From Chryseobacterium shigense (GTDB taxonomy: Bacteria; Bacteroidota; Bacteroidia; Flavobacteriales; Weeksellaceae), in NCBI RefSeq assembly GCF_900156575.1, contig NZ_FTNY01000003.1, positions 682,001 through 746,000 on the forward strand: 64,000 bases of DNA. Reading direction: 5' to 3'. The notes beneath the pieces are model-generated. The model saw only the letters and a program-made list of their open reading frames with translations, was not told where the DNA came from and ran no database searches. The position numbers and the translations under genes are program-made. Position 1 is the stretch's first letter, and each line of letters begins with the position of its first letter. Shown here piece after piece: positions 52,278-60,776 of this stretch.

Positions 52278-52727
52278 ATGTTGAAAGTTGGAGATAAATT
52301 ACCTGAATTTGAAGGAACAAATCAGGACGGGGACATCGTATCCTCATCAAAATTAATCGGAGAGAAATTAGTCGTTTTCTTTTATCCTCAAGCGAGTACC
52401 CCTACCTGTACCGTGGAAGCATGTAACCTGAGCGACAATTACTCAAAGCTTAAAAAAGAAGGCTTTCAATTGCTTGGAATAAGTGGAGACGGGATCAAGA
52501 AGCAGAAAAATTTCCACAGCAAATTTGCTTTTCCTTATGATCTTATTGCCGACGAAAAACACGATGTCATTGAGAAATTCGGTGTCTGGCAGGAAAAAAA
52601 GACGTTTGGAAAAACGTATATGGGAATTGTAAGAACAACGTTTATCTTTGATGAAAACGGAATTTGTACGAGAGTTATAGAAAAGGTGACATCAAAAACG
52701 GCGGCTGAGCAGATTTTGGAGGGATAA
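52278..52727 (+). CDS. bcp: thioredoxin-dependent peroxiredoxin (BCP type)
   Basis: A 149-residue peroxiredoxin of the BCP/PrxQ group that reduces peroxides. Peroxidatic Cys44 is in ASTPTCTVEACNLSD and Cys49, five residues later, fits the resolving cysteine of the C-X4-C subtype. The common TPGC is TPTC here. Divergent from nth, which suggests shared control in DNA and oxidative damage defence. Confidence 0.93.
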   Translation: MLKVGDKLPEFEGTNQDGDIVSSSKLIGEKLVVFFYPQASTPTCTVEACNLSDNYSKLKKEGFQLLGISGDGIKKQKNFHSKFAFPYDLIADEKHDVIEKFGVWQEKKTFGKTYMGIVRTTFIFDENGICTRVIEKVTSKTAAEQILEG

Positions 52728-52884
52728 AACTTGAATTTTATTTATTGGTTTCATTAATAGCTTATGAATGAATACAAACCTCGGCCTAAAATGGAATTGA
52801 TTCTAATTAAAGAACAAATTTAACAATCAAACTGTTAAGTTTGTTTTTTTTTGAATAAATATCAGAACATCTGATGGATTATGC

Positions 52885-52892
52885 TATATTTG
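52885..52892 (+). promoter_or_regulatory. candidate -7 box
   Basis: TATATTTG, 26 bp before the preferred ATG at 52919. It lies inside the extra codons that an ATG at 52874 would add, which argues for the later start. Confidence 0.5.
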
Positions 52893-52918
52893 ATAAAAAC
52901 ATTAATATCATAATCAAT

Positions 52919-54832
52919 ATGAAAAAAATACTATTTTCTGGCCTGATGCTTATCGGGCTATGTGCCAAAGCACAAATCAGTTTAACGGCAAGTGCCGGAA
53001 CACCAGCAGCAACCTATACTACCCTGAAAGATGCATTTGATGCTATAAACACAGGAACACACCAGGGAAACATTAATCTCAGCATTACTGCAAGTACTAC
53101 AGAAACAGCGACTGCAGTTCTAAATGCTGTCACCACCTACTCTTCTATACTAATCAAACCTACCGTAACAGCGACTATAGGTGGTGCTATTGCTTCGAAT
53201 CCTGTGGTCCGTATTTTAGGCTCCAACGTTACTATTGATGGATCTACTGCTGCCGGAGGAACGACAAGAGATCTTACCTTCAGCAATACTTCAGCAACCA
53301 GCCCCTCTGTATTTTTTATGGGATCTGCAACGAGCTCTGCTCCGCTGGCTAATGTAACAGTCAAAAATGCTGTCTTTTTAAATACCAGCAATCTAACCAC
53401 CAATTTCGTAGTGGCTAACGGAACAACAACTGCAGGATACTTCAATAATATTACAATACAAAACAATGATATCAGAGCCGGATATAACGGTCTGTTTGTC
53501 ATTGCAGATGCAACAGCAGCAGGAAATGGAAATAATTTGTTAATCAGCGGTAATACTGTCAATACCAATATTGCTCAAAATGGAATCTACGTGGCCGGAG
53601 TGGGCGGAACTTCTACCGTCAGCAATAATACAGTAGGAGTAATCCGTTCAAGCTCAGGAACTTCCACTACACCGGCAGCTTCTGTAGGTATAAATCTTGG
53701 TACGGGTACAAATAATGCTTCTATATTTAGCAATACCATCAGTGTAAAAAACACAGCTACTTCCGGAGTTAGCTATGCATCAGGAATTTACGTTACCCCG
53801 GGTGCTTCCAATATATCAACTAAAATATACGGTAATACGATTTCAGAAGTAAGCGGAGTTCTGACTTATATAAACAGTAATGGAATATATATGGGCGGTG
53901 CGACACCCAATGTAAGCATCTATTCCAATAAAATATCAGGTCTTAAAAACAATAATACAACAGGAACTCCAATGCAGGGAATCCTCTTGGGTTCCTCTTC
54001 CACAGCGGCCAATAGCATCATATACAACAATGTAATTTCCGATATTCAGGCAAGTGGCGCGGCTCAGGTCCTTGGAATTTATGCTTATTCAGGAGCAGGA
54101 TATAAAGTCTACAACAACACCGTTAACCTTAATACAGCCAACGCTGAAACGGGATTGACTGCTGCTATGTATGTTTTTGGGACCAATATTACTGCTGCAG
54201 GCGCTTTGGATATCAGAAACAATATTTTTGCTAATACCAGAACAAGCGGAAGCCGATATTCAATTTATTCCACTGCAGCCAGTTCAGTATTCGCCAATAT
54301 CAATTATAATAATTATTATAGCACCGGAACAGCTTTAGGCTTTATTGGAGGCTCTGACAAAACTACATTGGCGGACATCCAAACCGGCTTCGGAGGTAAT
54401 GTGAATTCACTCAATATAGCGCCTGTTTTTGTAAGTGCTACAGATCTTCATTTAAAATCAAATTCCAATGCAGGACTCGACAATAAAGGAATGGCTTTGG
54501 CTGAAGTAACAGTAGATTTCAGTGGTGTTACAAGAGGTGCAGTACCAGATATGGGAGCATATGAATTTACCTATGCTGCTTTGGCTGTATCAGATGTGAA
54601 TGCAGATCACATTAAAATGTCTGTTTATCCAAATCCATTTACTGATGTTCTGAAAATTTCAGATGTGAAAGGAATAAAAACGATTCAGATCAGTGATATT
54701 TCAGGAAGAAGTTTAAAAACACTTGTTCCTTCTGCAGAAATTGATCTTAGAGATCTGAAAACGGGATTGTATATCGTCTCTTTCCTTTTTGAAAACGGTT
54801 CAACAAAAGCTGTTAAAGTAATTAAAAAGTAG
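52919..54832 (+). CDS. T9SS-secreted right-handed beta-helix protein
   Basis: About 637 residues with signal peptide MKKILFSGLMLIGLCAKAQ. The body is rich in Asn, Thr, Ser and Gly with repeated turns (NNITIQNNDI, NLLISGNTVN, SIFSNTISV, NISTKIYGNTIS), the pattern of a parallel beta-helix. The end is a type A T9SS sorting domain (VYPNPFTDVLKISDVKG ... GLYIVSFLFENG ... KVIKK) directing export and surface attachment by the type IX system. Likely a surface adhesin or glycan-binding protein; no catalytic motif seen. Confidence 0.9.
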   Translation: MKKILFSGLMLIGLCAKAQISLTASAGTPAATYTTLKDAFDAINTGTHQGNINLSITASTTETATAVLNAVTTYSSILIKPTVTATIGGAIASNPVVRILGSNVTIDGSTAAGGTTRDLTFSNTSATSPSVFFMGSATSSAPLANVTVKNAVFLNTSNLTTNFVVANGTTTAGYFNNITIQNNDIRAGYNGLFVIADATAAGNGNNLLISGNTVNTNIAQNGIYVAGVGGTSTVSNNTVGVIRSSSGTSTTPAASVGINLGTGTNNASIFSNTISVKNTATSGVSYASGIYVTPGASNISTKIYGNTISEVSGVLTYINSNGIYMGGATPNVSIYSNKISGLKNNNTTGTPMQGILLGSSSTAANSIIYNNVISDIQASGAAQVLGIYAYSGAGYKVYNNTVNLNTANAETGLTAAMYVFGTNITAAGALDIRNNIFANTRTSGSRYSIYSTAASSVFANINYNNYYSTGTALGFIGGSDKTTLADIQTGFGGNVNSLNIAPVFVSATDLHLKSNSNAGLDNKGMALAEVTVDFSGVTRGAVPDMGAYEFTYAALAVSDVNADHIKMSVYPNPFTDVLKISDVKGIKTIQISDISGRSLKTLVPSAEIDLRDLKTGLYIVSFLFENGSTKAVKVIKK

Positions 54833-54848
54833 TTGTTTTTATCTATAA

Positions 54849-54881
54849 AGAGATCAGCGGCCCGATGGGCCGCTGATCTCT
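54849..54881. terminator. very strong bidirectional hairpin
   Basis: A perfect 15-bp stem, AGAGATCAGCGGCCC with its complement, and a 3-base loop GAT, between the convergent T9SS-protein and acetyltransferase genes. Confidence 0.88.
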
Positions 54882-54908
54882 ATTTTATGATGCTGTAAAA
54901 TTGTGTTA

Positions 54909-55442
54909 TTACTCTGTTTCGTAATACATGAGCTCTTCCTCATCATCGGGAAGCGTAACATAATTTTTAAATGAAAGTCCTAGTTTTTTAATAAGATTTT
55001 GGGAAGAAAAATTATCTTTTGTCGTAATGGCAGAAATTTTATTTAAGCCAAATAGATCCATTCCGATAGACTTTACCTTCTGAGCCGCTTCAAATGCATA
55101 GCCTTTGCCTTCAAATTCTTCCAGCAGTGAAAACCCAATATCCGCTACATCCAGACCTTCTCTCTCAAAGATTCCTACTGCTCCTATTTTTTCACCTTTA
55201 TCTTTTGTTACCAAGAGATAGTTTCCAAAACCCAATCGATCAAATTGAGGAAGAAACCTGTTTTTGATATAGTTTTCTGCATCGGAAATGGTATTTATTC
55301 CACGGTTTCCGATGTATTTGATGAATTTTGGCCTGTTATAAAGTTCAAATATAAACTCCTGGTCATCCACTGATATCTTTTGGATAATCAGTCTTTCCGT
55401 TTCATAAACGTTATTTTCGTTGGGTCGATTTTTTAGGCTCAT
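54909..55442 (-). CDS. GNAT acetyltransferase
   Basis: A 177-residue acetyltransferase of the RimJ/RimL type: NVYETERLIIQKISVDDQEF at the start, VTKDKGEKIGAVGIFEREGL, and GFSLLEEFEGKGYAFEAAQK as the acetyl-CoA loop. Substrate unknown. Its first 32 bp overlap the end of the upstream gene in another frame, so the two are probably translated from one message. Confidence 0.87.
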   Translation of the reverse strand: MSLKNRPNENNVYETERLIIQKISVDDQEFIFELYNRPKFIKYIGNRGINTISDAENYIKNRFLPQFDRLGFGNYLLVTKDKGEKIGAVGIFEREGLDVADIGFSLLEEFEGKGYAFEAAQKVKSIGMDLFGLNKISAITTKDNFSSQNLIKKLGLSFKNYVTLPDDEEELMYYETE

Positions 55443-56073
55443 TCTTGGGTTCTTCTTTTTTCTGGATTTTTAAAAGCCTCGGATTATTGGCGCACTTTTT
55501 ATTATACAATTCAATATAAGTTCCATTATCTTTTATCTGGGAGATCACCCCTGAAGACTTGTTGACCGTAAGGGCAAAATGAGTTTTCTGGTAAGGACAT
55601 TCTTTTGAGGTAAGTTTTCCCATATCGAGATAATAATTGGCAGAATCTTCATAATAATTCCCTGCAATATTTTTGAATTCCTCATCAACCATATAGCCTT
55701 CAGTAGTCAAAATGATAGCGGCTTCCTCTGCATTGTCAATTTTTCCGACAAACTTCTTAAGACCTTCAAGATCCGTAACATAATTCACCTTTCCTCCGGT
55801 GAAATAAGCAATATAATAAAAACTGTCTTCACTGGGAAACAGATTAAATCCCGAAAACTGAGGGGTATACTCTTTTTTATCACCCGATGTTCTGATCTCC
55901 TGGTTTTTTCCATAGCTGTTATAAACCAGTACCCATGAATCTATCCGGTCGTTGGGAATGATTTGCTGTAAAATATTCGGGATATTGGAAAAGTTTTTCT
56001 TATCCTGAGAATATCCAAAGAATCCCAAAAGAAGAAACAGAAGAACAATTGATCGTATAGCAGTTTTTATCAT
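55411..56073 (-). CDS. hypothetical exported protein
   Basis: A 220-residue protein with an N-terminal signal (SIVLLFLLLGFFGYSQ) and a mixed alpha/beta body; the last 15 residues are very basic and charged (KKEEPKNEPKKSTQRK). I recognise no family. The basic tail coincides with the 32-bp overlap with the downstream acetyltransferase gene, so it may be a product of the overlap rather than a domain. Confidence 0.7.
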   Translation of the reverse strand: MIKTAIRSIVLLFLLLGFFGYSQDKKNFSNIPNILQQIIPNDRIDSWVLVYNSYGKNQEIRTSGDKKEYTPQFSGFNLFPSEDSFYYIAYFTGGKVNYVTDLEGLKKFVGKIDNAEEAAIILTTEGYMVDEEFKNIAGNYYEDSANYYLDMGKLTSKECPYQKTHFALTVNKSSGVISQIKDNGTYIELYNKKCANNPRLLKIQKKEEPKNEPKKSTQRK

Positions 56074-56106
56074 AATTAAAAAATCAGCATAAAGATACCC
56101 ATTATT

Positions 56107-57189
56107 TTACATGAATTTATCTCCTTTCTTGAAACTTTTCAGGTCAAGAACATAGTCTTTGATCAGCTGATCGTTGTCTCTGGGGCAGATCAGTAGTGCC
56201 TTATCCGTGTCTACAATAATAAAATCTTCAAGCCCGTCAATGATCACGGCCTTGTTATTATTCTTCATTCGGATAATATTTCTCTTAGAATTATAGTTGA
56301 GGAAATGCTTGAGTCTTACCGCATTTCCATCTTTATCTTTTTCAGTATTTTCATACACGGACGTCCATGTTCCAAGGTCACTCCACCCCAGATCTGAAGG
56401 AATTACATATACATTTTTAGCCTTTTCCAGAATTCCGTTGTCGATGGATATCTTCTGAACTTTAGGATAAATGGTTTCAATACAGCTGTCTTCTTTTTCA
56501 GAATTATATTCACAAGCCATAAAGTGCTGCATCATTTCAGGAAGATACAGCTCGAATGCATGATGAATACTTTTCACATTCCAGATAAATATTCCTGCAT
56601 TCCAAAGGAAATCTCCGCTTTCTAAAAAGCTCTGTGCAATCTCAAGAATGGGTTTTTCCGTAAAGGTTTTTACTTTAAAATAATCTGAACTCTTTTTTTC
56701 TACAAACTGAATGTACCCATATCCCGTATCAGGCCTTGTAGGCGTAATTCCAAGAGTAAGCAGATAATCATGTTTTGCAGCCAGGTCAAAGGCAAGCTCT
56801 ACTTTTTCGAGAAATATGTCTTCTTTTAAGATCAAATGATCTGCCGGAAGCACAATCATCGTCGCATCAGGATTAATTTCAGCAATTTTGTTGGCCATGT
56901 ACAGATTACAGGCCGCTGTATTTTTCATCAGAGGTTCTCCCACAATATTTTCTTCAGGAATTTCCGGAAGCTGCTGATGGGAAAGCGCAACGTATTCTTT
57001 ATTCGTGATCACGAATATCTGTTCTTTAGGAATGATCCGACTGATTCTGTCATAAGTCTGCTGAATCATAGTACGCCCTGTTCCTAAAATATCCTGAAAC
57101 TGTTTTGGAAATTTCTGTGTACTCATGGGCCAGAACCGACTCCCGATTCCTCCTGCCATGATAACACAGTATCTATCTGATTTTAACAT
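56107..57189 (-). CDS. manC: mannose-1-phosphate guanylyltransferase
   Basis: A 360-residue nucleotidyltransferase making GDP-mannose for polysaccharide and glycan synthesis. N-terminal signature MAGGIGSRFWPMSTQKFPKQ with the nucleotide-binding GGxGxR, then TMIVLPADHL, FTEKP and GDFLWNAGIFIWN. It lacks the C-terminal isomerase domain of bifunctional ManC/AlgA, as in many Bacteroidota. Its start overlaps the SprT-like gene by 7 bp. Confidence 0.92.
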   Translation of the reverse strand: MLKSDRYCVIMAGGIGSRFWPMSTQKFPKQFQDILGTGRTMIQQTYDRISRIIPKEQIFVITNKEYVALSHQQLPEIPEENIVGEPLMKNTAACNLYMANKIAEINPDATMIVLPADHLILKEDIFLEKVELAFDLAAKHDYLLTLGITPTRPDTGYGYIQFVEKKSSDYFKVKTFTEKPILEIAQSFLESGDFLWNAGIFIWNVKSIHHAFELYLPEMMQHFMACEYNSEKEDSCIETIYPKVQKISIDNGILEKAKNVYVIPSDLGWSDLGTWTSVYENTEKDKDGNAVRLKHFLNYNSKRNIIRMKNNNKAVIIDGLEDFIIVDTDKALLICPRDNDQLIKDYVLDLKSFKKGDKFM

Positions 57190-57782
57190 TCTTGCCTACA
57201 TTTTTCAACCCTTGCCAGAGGCTTGAAAGAATACTTTCTTCCCGTAGCCAGGTTCTTACAAAGATAGTTTTTTTTAATCAGACCTTCTAATAAATACTTT
57301 TCGTTCCGGTACATAAAAAATTCCCCTTTTTGAAGTTCTTCAATAAAGAGCAACCTATCATCTTGTTTTTCAGTATGAAAATATCTTACAAGATCCGGGC
57401 TGGCCATAAAATTGGCTTTTGGAGATTTTGAAAACCTGACAATAATAGGCCTTAGATCATCATCATATACTTCAAGACTTTCAAGAAGCATGTTTCTGAA
57501 AGTTTCCTTCCACTCTATTCCGTGGGGTGATATTCTTCGTCCATATTTTTCAAAGGCGATCAAATGAGCCAGTTCATGGGTTAAGACGAAGAAAAAAAGC
57601 GGTGGAGTCAAAGTAGAATTCACCGTTATTTCATGCGATTTATCCGGAAGTTTTCTATAATCTCCCAATTTAGAATTTCTGCTGCGCGTCACTTTTATGT
57701 GAATAAAATAATCTGCAAACCAAACCTTTAAGTATTTAAGTGTATTTTGAGGTAAATATTTTTCTAATGATTGGATAGGCAT
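57183..57782 (-). CDS. SprT-like zinc metallopeptidase
   Basis: A 199-residue protein with the SprT core: FFFVLTHELAHLIAFEKYG contains HELAH (69-73) and the third ligand lies in SPHGIEWK (His87). The C-terminal part ends with a CRQEC pair and CKNLATGRKY. SprT-like proteins are cytosolic; eukaryotic relatives cut DNA-protein crosslinks, but a bacterial role is not established. Overlaps manC by 7 bp; lies 1 bp after the TolC-like gene. Confidence 0.85.
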   Translation of the reverse strand: MPIQSLEKYLPQNTLKYLKVWFADYFIHIKVTRSRNSKLGDYRKLPDKSHEITVNSTLTPPLFFFVLTHELAHLIAFEKYGRRISPHGIEWKETFRNMLLESLEVYDDDLRPIIVRFSKSPKANFMASPDLVRYFHTEKQDDRLLFIEELQKGEFFMYRNEKYLLEGLIKKNYLCKNLATGRKYSFKPLARVEKCRQEC

Positions 57783-57783
57783 T

Positions 57784-59130
57784 TTACAAAGCTAATGGAA
57801 TTCCTGCATAGAAGTTCAGTAATTTAAGACTGAAAAGATAATTGTATTTTGCTTGTGCCACAGACCCCTGTGCGTTTGCATAATTATTCCTGGCGACATT
57901 CACATCGTAAATCGTCGTTCTTCCTGCTGTATAACTTTTATCTGCAAACTCTAGAGCCAATTTTGTGCTTTTCTCTGTTTCAACAGCTGAAAGGAAAGTC
58001 TCAAAATTGGCGTCTACGTCAAATTGTGCTTTCTGTACATTCTGTCTTACGGTCTGTTTTTGTTGCTCCAGAGTGATTTTGGCGACACTTTCATTTATTT
58101 TAGACTGTTCTACCTGCAGCCTGGTAATTCCTTTATTGAAAATAGGAACGTTAAGTGAAATGCTGGCCTGCTGACCAAAATTATCTTTATACTGTCCGAA
58201 TAAATTTCTTTCCAATACAAGATTTCCTGCAGAATCAATTCCTGTGGTATTGGTCGTTAAAAGATTATTATAAAAACTTCCTATTCCCACACTTCCCGTA
58301 AGCGTAGGCCAGAAAGCCGTTTTGCTCACTTCTGTTTGTGCTATTGCAGAATTAATCCTGCTTTCTGCAGCTTTTACCTGAGGCTGGTTTTCAAAAGCTG
58401 TGGTAAGAACTTCATCCACTGATTTTAATTGAGGTTGCAGTTGATCCGGCACTTCGACATACTCCACATCAAAATCCTTATAATCAGGAAGCTGTAAAAG
58501 CTGTGCCATGGCAAAAAGGCTTCTCCCGACATTAATTTCAGCAGTCTTAAGATTTTGCTTTTCTCTGGCCAATGCCGCTTCCGCTTCCGCCAAAATAGTT
58601 TGGGCTGTAGTACCGACCTGCGTTGTAATTTTTGCTCTGTCGTATTGCTTCTGGGCATTCTCCACAGCACTTTCCGAAATCTTAACAATTTCTCTGTTCA
58701 GAAGGGTGGTAAGATATTGCTGGGCAATCTGCAGGGAAATATCATTTTTAATCGTTTCTACATCATATTGGCTGGCTTCAACATCAAACTGGGTTTTTCT
58801 GATTGTTTTCTCCAGTCTCCCATTATTGTACAGTAAAATATCTGCTCCCAGATTAGCACTGTTGCTGAATCTGTCGTTCCTTAAACTTCCTGTTCCAAAT
58901 GAGGTTTGCCCAAAACTTACGCTGTTCGACATACTTCCGGATACTGAAGGCAGGTATTGATTTTTTGCTATTTTAAGGTTGGAATCCTGGATCTGTTTAG
59001 AATATTGATTTTGGATAACCTGAAGATTATGCTCCACGGCATAGTCTACACATTCTCTTAAGGACCATTTCTTCTGAGCGCTTAGTCCCAGATAACTTAA
59101 TCCAAAAACGATAATCCAAACTTTTTTCAT
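57784..59130 (-). CDS. TolC-family outer-membrane channel protein
   Basis: About 448 residues from ATG 59130, which gives a clean signal peptide (MKKVWIIVFGLSYLGLSAQ); the ATG at 59160 adds ten residues ahead of it. Two repeated helical/strand halves of the TolC type: WSLRECVDYAVEHNLQVIQN at the mature start, LAEAEAALAREKQNLKTAEI, and FADKSYTAGRTTIYDVNVAR in the second half. Acts as outer-membrane exit duct of an efflux or type I system; no pump or membrane-fusion gene is adjacent. Confidence 0.92.
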   Translation of the reverse strand: MKKVWIIVFGLSYLGLSAQKKWSLRECVDYAVEHNLQVIQNQYSKQIQDSNLKIAKNQYLPSVSGSMSNSVSFGQTSFGTGSLRNDRFSNSANLGADILLYNNGRLEKTIRKTQFDVEASQYDVETIKNDISLQIAQQYLTTLLNREIVKISESAVENAQKQYDRAKITTQVGTTAQTILAEAEAALAREKQNLKTAEINVGRSLFAMAQLLQLPDYKDFDVEYVEVPDQLQPQLKSVDEVLTTAFENQPQVKAAESRINSAIAQTEVSKTAFWPTLTGSVGIGSFYNNLLTTNTTGIDSAGNLVLERNLFGQYKDNFGQQASISLNVPIFNKGITRLQVEQSKINESVAKITLEQQKQTVRQNVQKAQFDVDANFETFLSAVETEKSTKLALEFADKSYTAGRTTIYDVNVARNNYANAQGSVAQAKYNYLFSLKLLNFYAGIPLAL

Positions 59131-59227
59131 ATTAATAATTTTCAATATTAGACGAACCAAATATAAAAAAGTTACAGTTTTAATAATTAATATTTTATTT
59201 TAAAAAAACTTTTGTGAATTTTGCACC

Positions 59228-60472
59228 ATGACAAACGGACAATATCAGGAAGCTGTAGACTGGCTTTTCGTACAGGCTCCCAACTATCAGATCGATGGCC
59301 TGAAGGCCTATAAACCTGGATTAGAAAATATTACAAAGTTGTGTGATTTTTTTGGAAATCCCCAGGAAAAAATAAAATGCATCCACATCGGTGGCACAAA
59401 CGGCAAAGGATCTTCCAGCAATATGCTAGCCTCAGTACTGCAGGAGGCAGGTTATAAAGTAGGCTTATACAATTCCCCTCACCTTATTGACTTCACGGAG
59501 CGCATCAAGGTAAATGGTAAAAACTGTGATAAAGAGTTTGTTTTTCATTTTATTCAGAAACTTAAGACTCTTCCCGAAGACATCCTGCCCTCGTTTTTTG
59601 AATTTACAACGATCATGGCTTTTGAATATTTCTATCAGCAGCAGGTAGATTTTGCCATCATTGAAGTGGGGCTTGGCGGAAGACTTGATTCAACGAATAT
59701 TATTAAGCCTCTGGTTGCAGCCATTACGAATGTACAGCTGGACCACCAGAATATTTTAGGAGATACTATTGAAGAAATCGCCGCAGAAAAAGCAGGAATT
59801 ATAAAACCTCACATTCCCGTCATTTCAGGAGAAGAAACTGATCTGGTCAAGAATATCATCAGACAAAAAGCTGAGAGGGAAAATGCGCCTTTTATAGACG
59901 CCACAGCGATACAATCTGAGCTTGCCTCCGATCTTAAAGGAAACTATCAGAAGAAAAACATCCGTTTGGTTCTTGCGTTGATCAGTGAATTAAAAAAATT
60001 AAACATTCCCGTTTCTGAGGAAAATATTGAAAAAGGACTGCTTCATGTTCATCAAAACACAGGCTTTATTGGCCGATGGTTTGAGTTTTCCAAAGATCCG
60101 CTTACCATTTGTGATACGGGGCACAATCAGGCCGGACTGGAGTATGTATTTTCGCAATTGAATTCTATTGACAGGCACAAGCATGTCATTCTGGGATTTG
60201 TAAATGACAAAAAAATAGATGAAGTCATGGCTCTTCTTCCGGAAAATTCTGACTTTTATTTTGCAAAACCTGTAATCAATAGGGGAAGACACCCGGAAGA
60301 CTATGAAAATCTGCTGCAGGAGGCAAAAATTTTTTACAAAATTTTCGATTCGGTACAGGAAGCGTATCTTTCTGCAAAACAACAATGTACAAATGAAGAA
60401 ATGATTTTTATCGGCGGAAGTAATTTTGTTGTGGGAGAATTTTTAGAAAAAAATTTGGAGATTTCTGAATAA
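59228..60472 (+). CDS. folC: folylpolyglutamate/dihydrofolate synthase
   Basis: A 414-residue ATP-dependent ligase of the Mur family that adds glutamate to folates. ATP loop HIGGTNGKGSSSNMLA at about 54-69, folate-site LYNSPHLIDFTERI, then EVGLGGRLDSTN and TNVQLDHQNILGDT. The length is normal. The tRNA promoter begins within its last codons. Confidence 0.95.
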   Translation: MTNGQYQEAVDWLFVQAPNYQIDGLKAYKPGLENITKLCDFFGNPQEKIKCIHIGGTNGKGSSSNMLASVLQEAGYKVGLYNSPHLIDFTERIKVNGKNCDKEFVFHFIQKLKTLPEDILPSFFEFTTIMAFEYFYQQQVDFAIIEVGLGGRLDSTNIIKPLVAAITNVQLDHQNILGDTIEEIAAEKAGIIKPHIPVISGEETDLVKNIIRQKAERENAPFIDATAIQSELASDLKGNYQKKNIRLVLALISELKKLNIPVSEENIEKGLLHVHQNTGFIGRWFEFSKDPLTICDTGHNQAGLEYVFSQLNSIDRHKHVILGFVNDKKIDEVMALLPENSDFYFAKPVINRGRHPEDYENLLQEAKIFYKIFDSVQEAYLSAKQQCTNEEMIFIGGSNFVVGEFLEKNLEISE

Positions 60473-60484
60473 GTCGTATATTTG
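60455..60484 (+). promoter_or_regulatory. consensus Bacteroidota promoter of the tRNA-Val genes
   Basis: TTG (60455-60457), a 19-bp spacer, then TATATTTG (60477-60484), an exact match to the -33/-7 consensus. The start of transcription would fall near 60491, about 23 bp before the first tRNA. It overlaps the 3' end of folC. Confidence 0.85.
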
Positions 60485-60513
60485 CACCACTCTAAACAAG
60501 GAAACAAGTATAG

Positions 60514-60588
60514 GGGCTCTTAGCTCAGTTGGTTCAGAGCATCTGGTTTACACCCAGAGGGTCGGGGGTTCGAATCCCTCAGGGCCCA
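60514..60588 (+). tRNA. tRNA-Val (anticodon TAC)
   Basis: A complete cloverleaf: acceptor GGGCTCT pairing with AGGGCCC (one G-T pair), D arm GCTC/GAGC, anticodon arm TCTGG-TTTACAC-CCAGA with TAC in the loop, T arm with TTCGAAT, discriminator A. CCA is not encoded. The anticodon reads Val GUA and GUG codons by wobble. Confidence 0.95.
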
Positions 60589-60623
60589 CACAAAGGTAAC
60601 TGAAGCCTTTCAAAAAAAGTTCA

Positions 60624-60698
60624 GGGCTCTTAGCTCAGTTGGTTCAGAGCATCTGGTTTACACCCAGAGGGTCGGGGGTTCGAATCCCTCAGGGCCCA
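60624..60698 (+). tRNA. tRNA-Val (anticodon TAC), second identical copy
   Basis: Identical over all 75 bases to the copy at 60514, starting 35 bp after it. Both are read from the consensus promoter at 60455 and closed by the terminator at 60701. Confidence 0.95.
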
Positions 60699-60700
60699 CA

Positions 60701-60730
60701 AAATCTCTCAGGAAACTGGGAGATTTTTTT
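60701..60730 (+). terminator. terminator of the tRNA-Val unit
   Basis: AAATCTCTCAG pairs with CTGGGAGATTT (one G-T pair) around GAAA, followed by a T-run. Confidence 0.85.
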
Positions 60731-60776
60731 ATTTCCAGATATTCTTTACCTTTGCCCTCTAATAGCCTAAAATACG

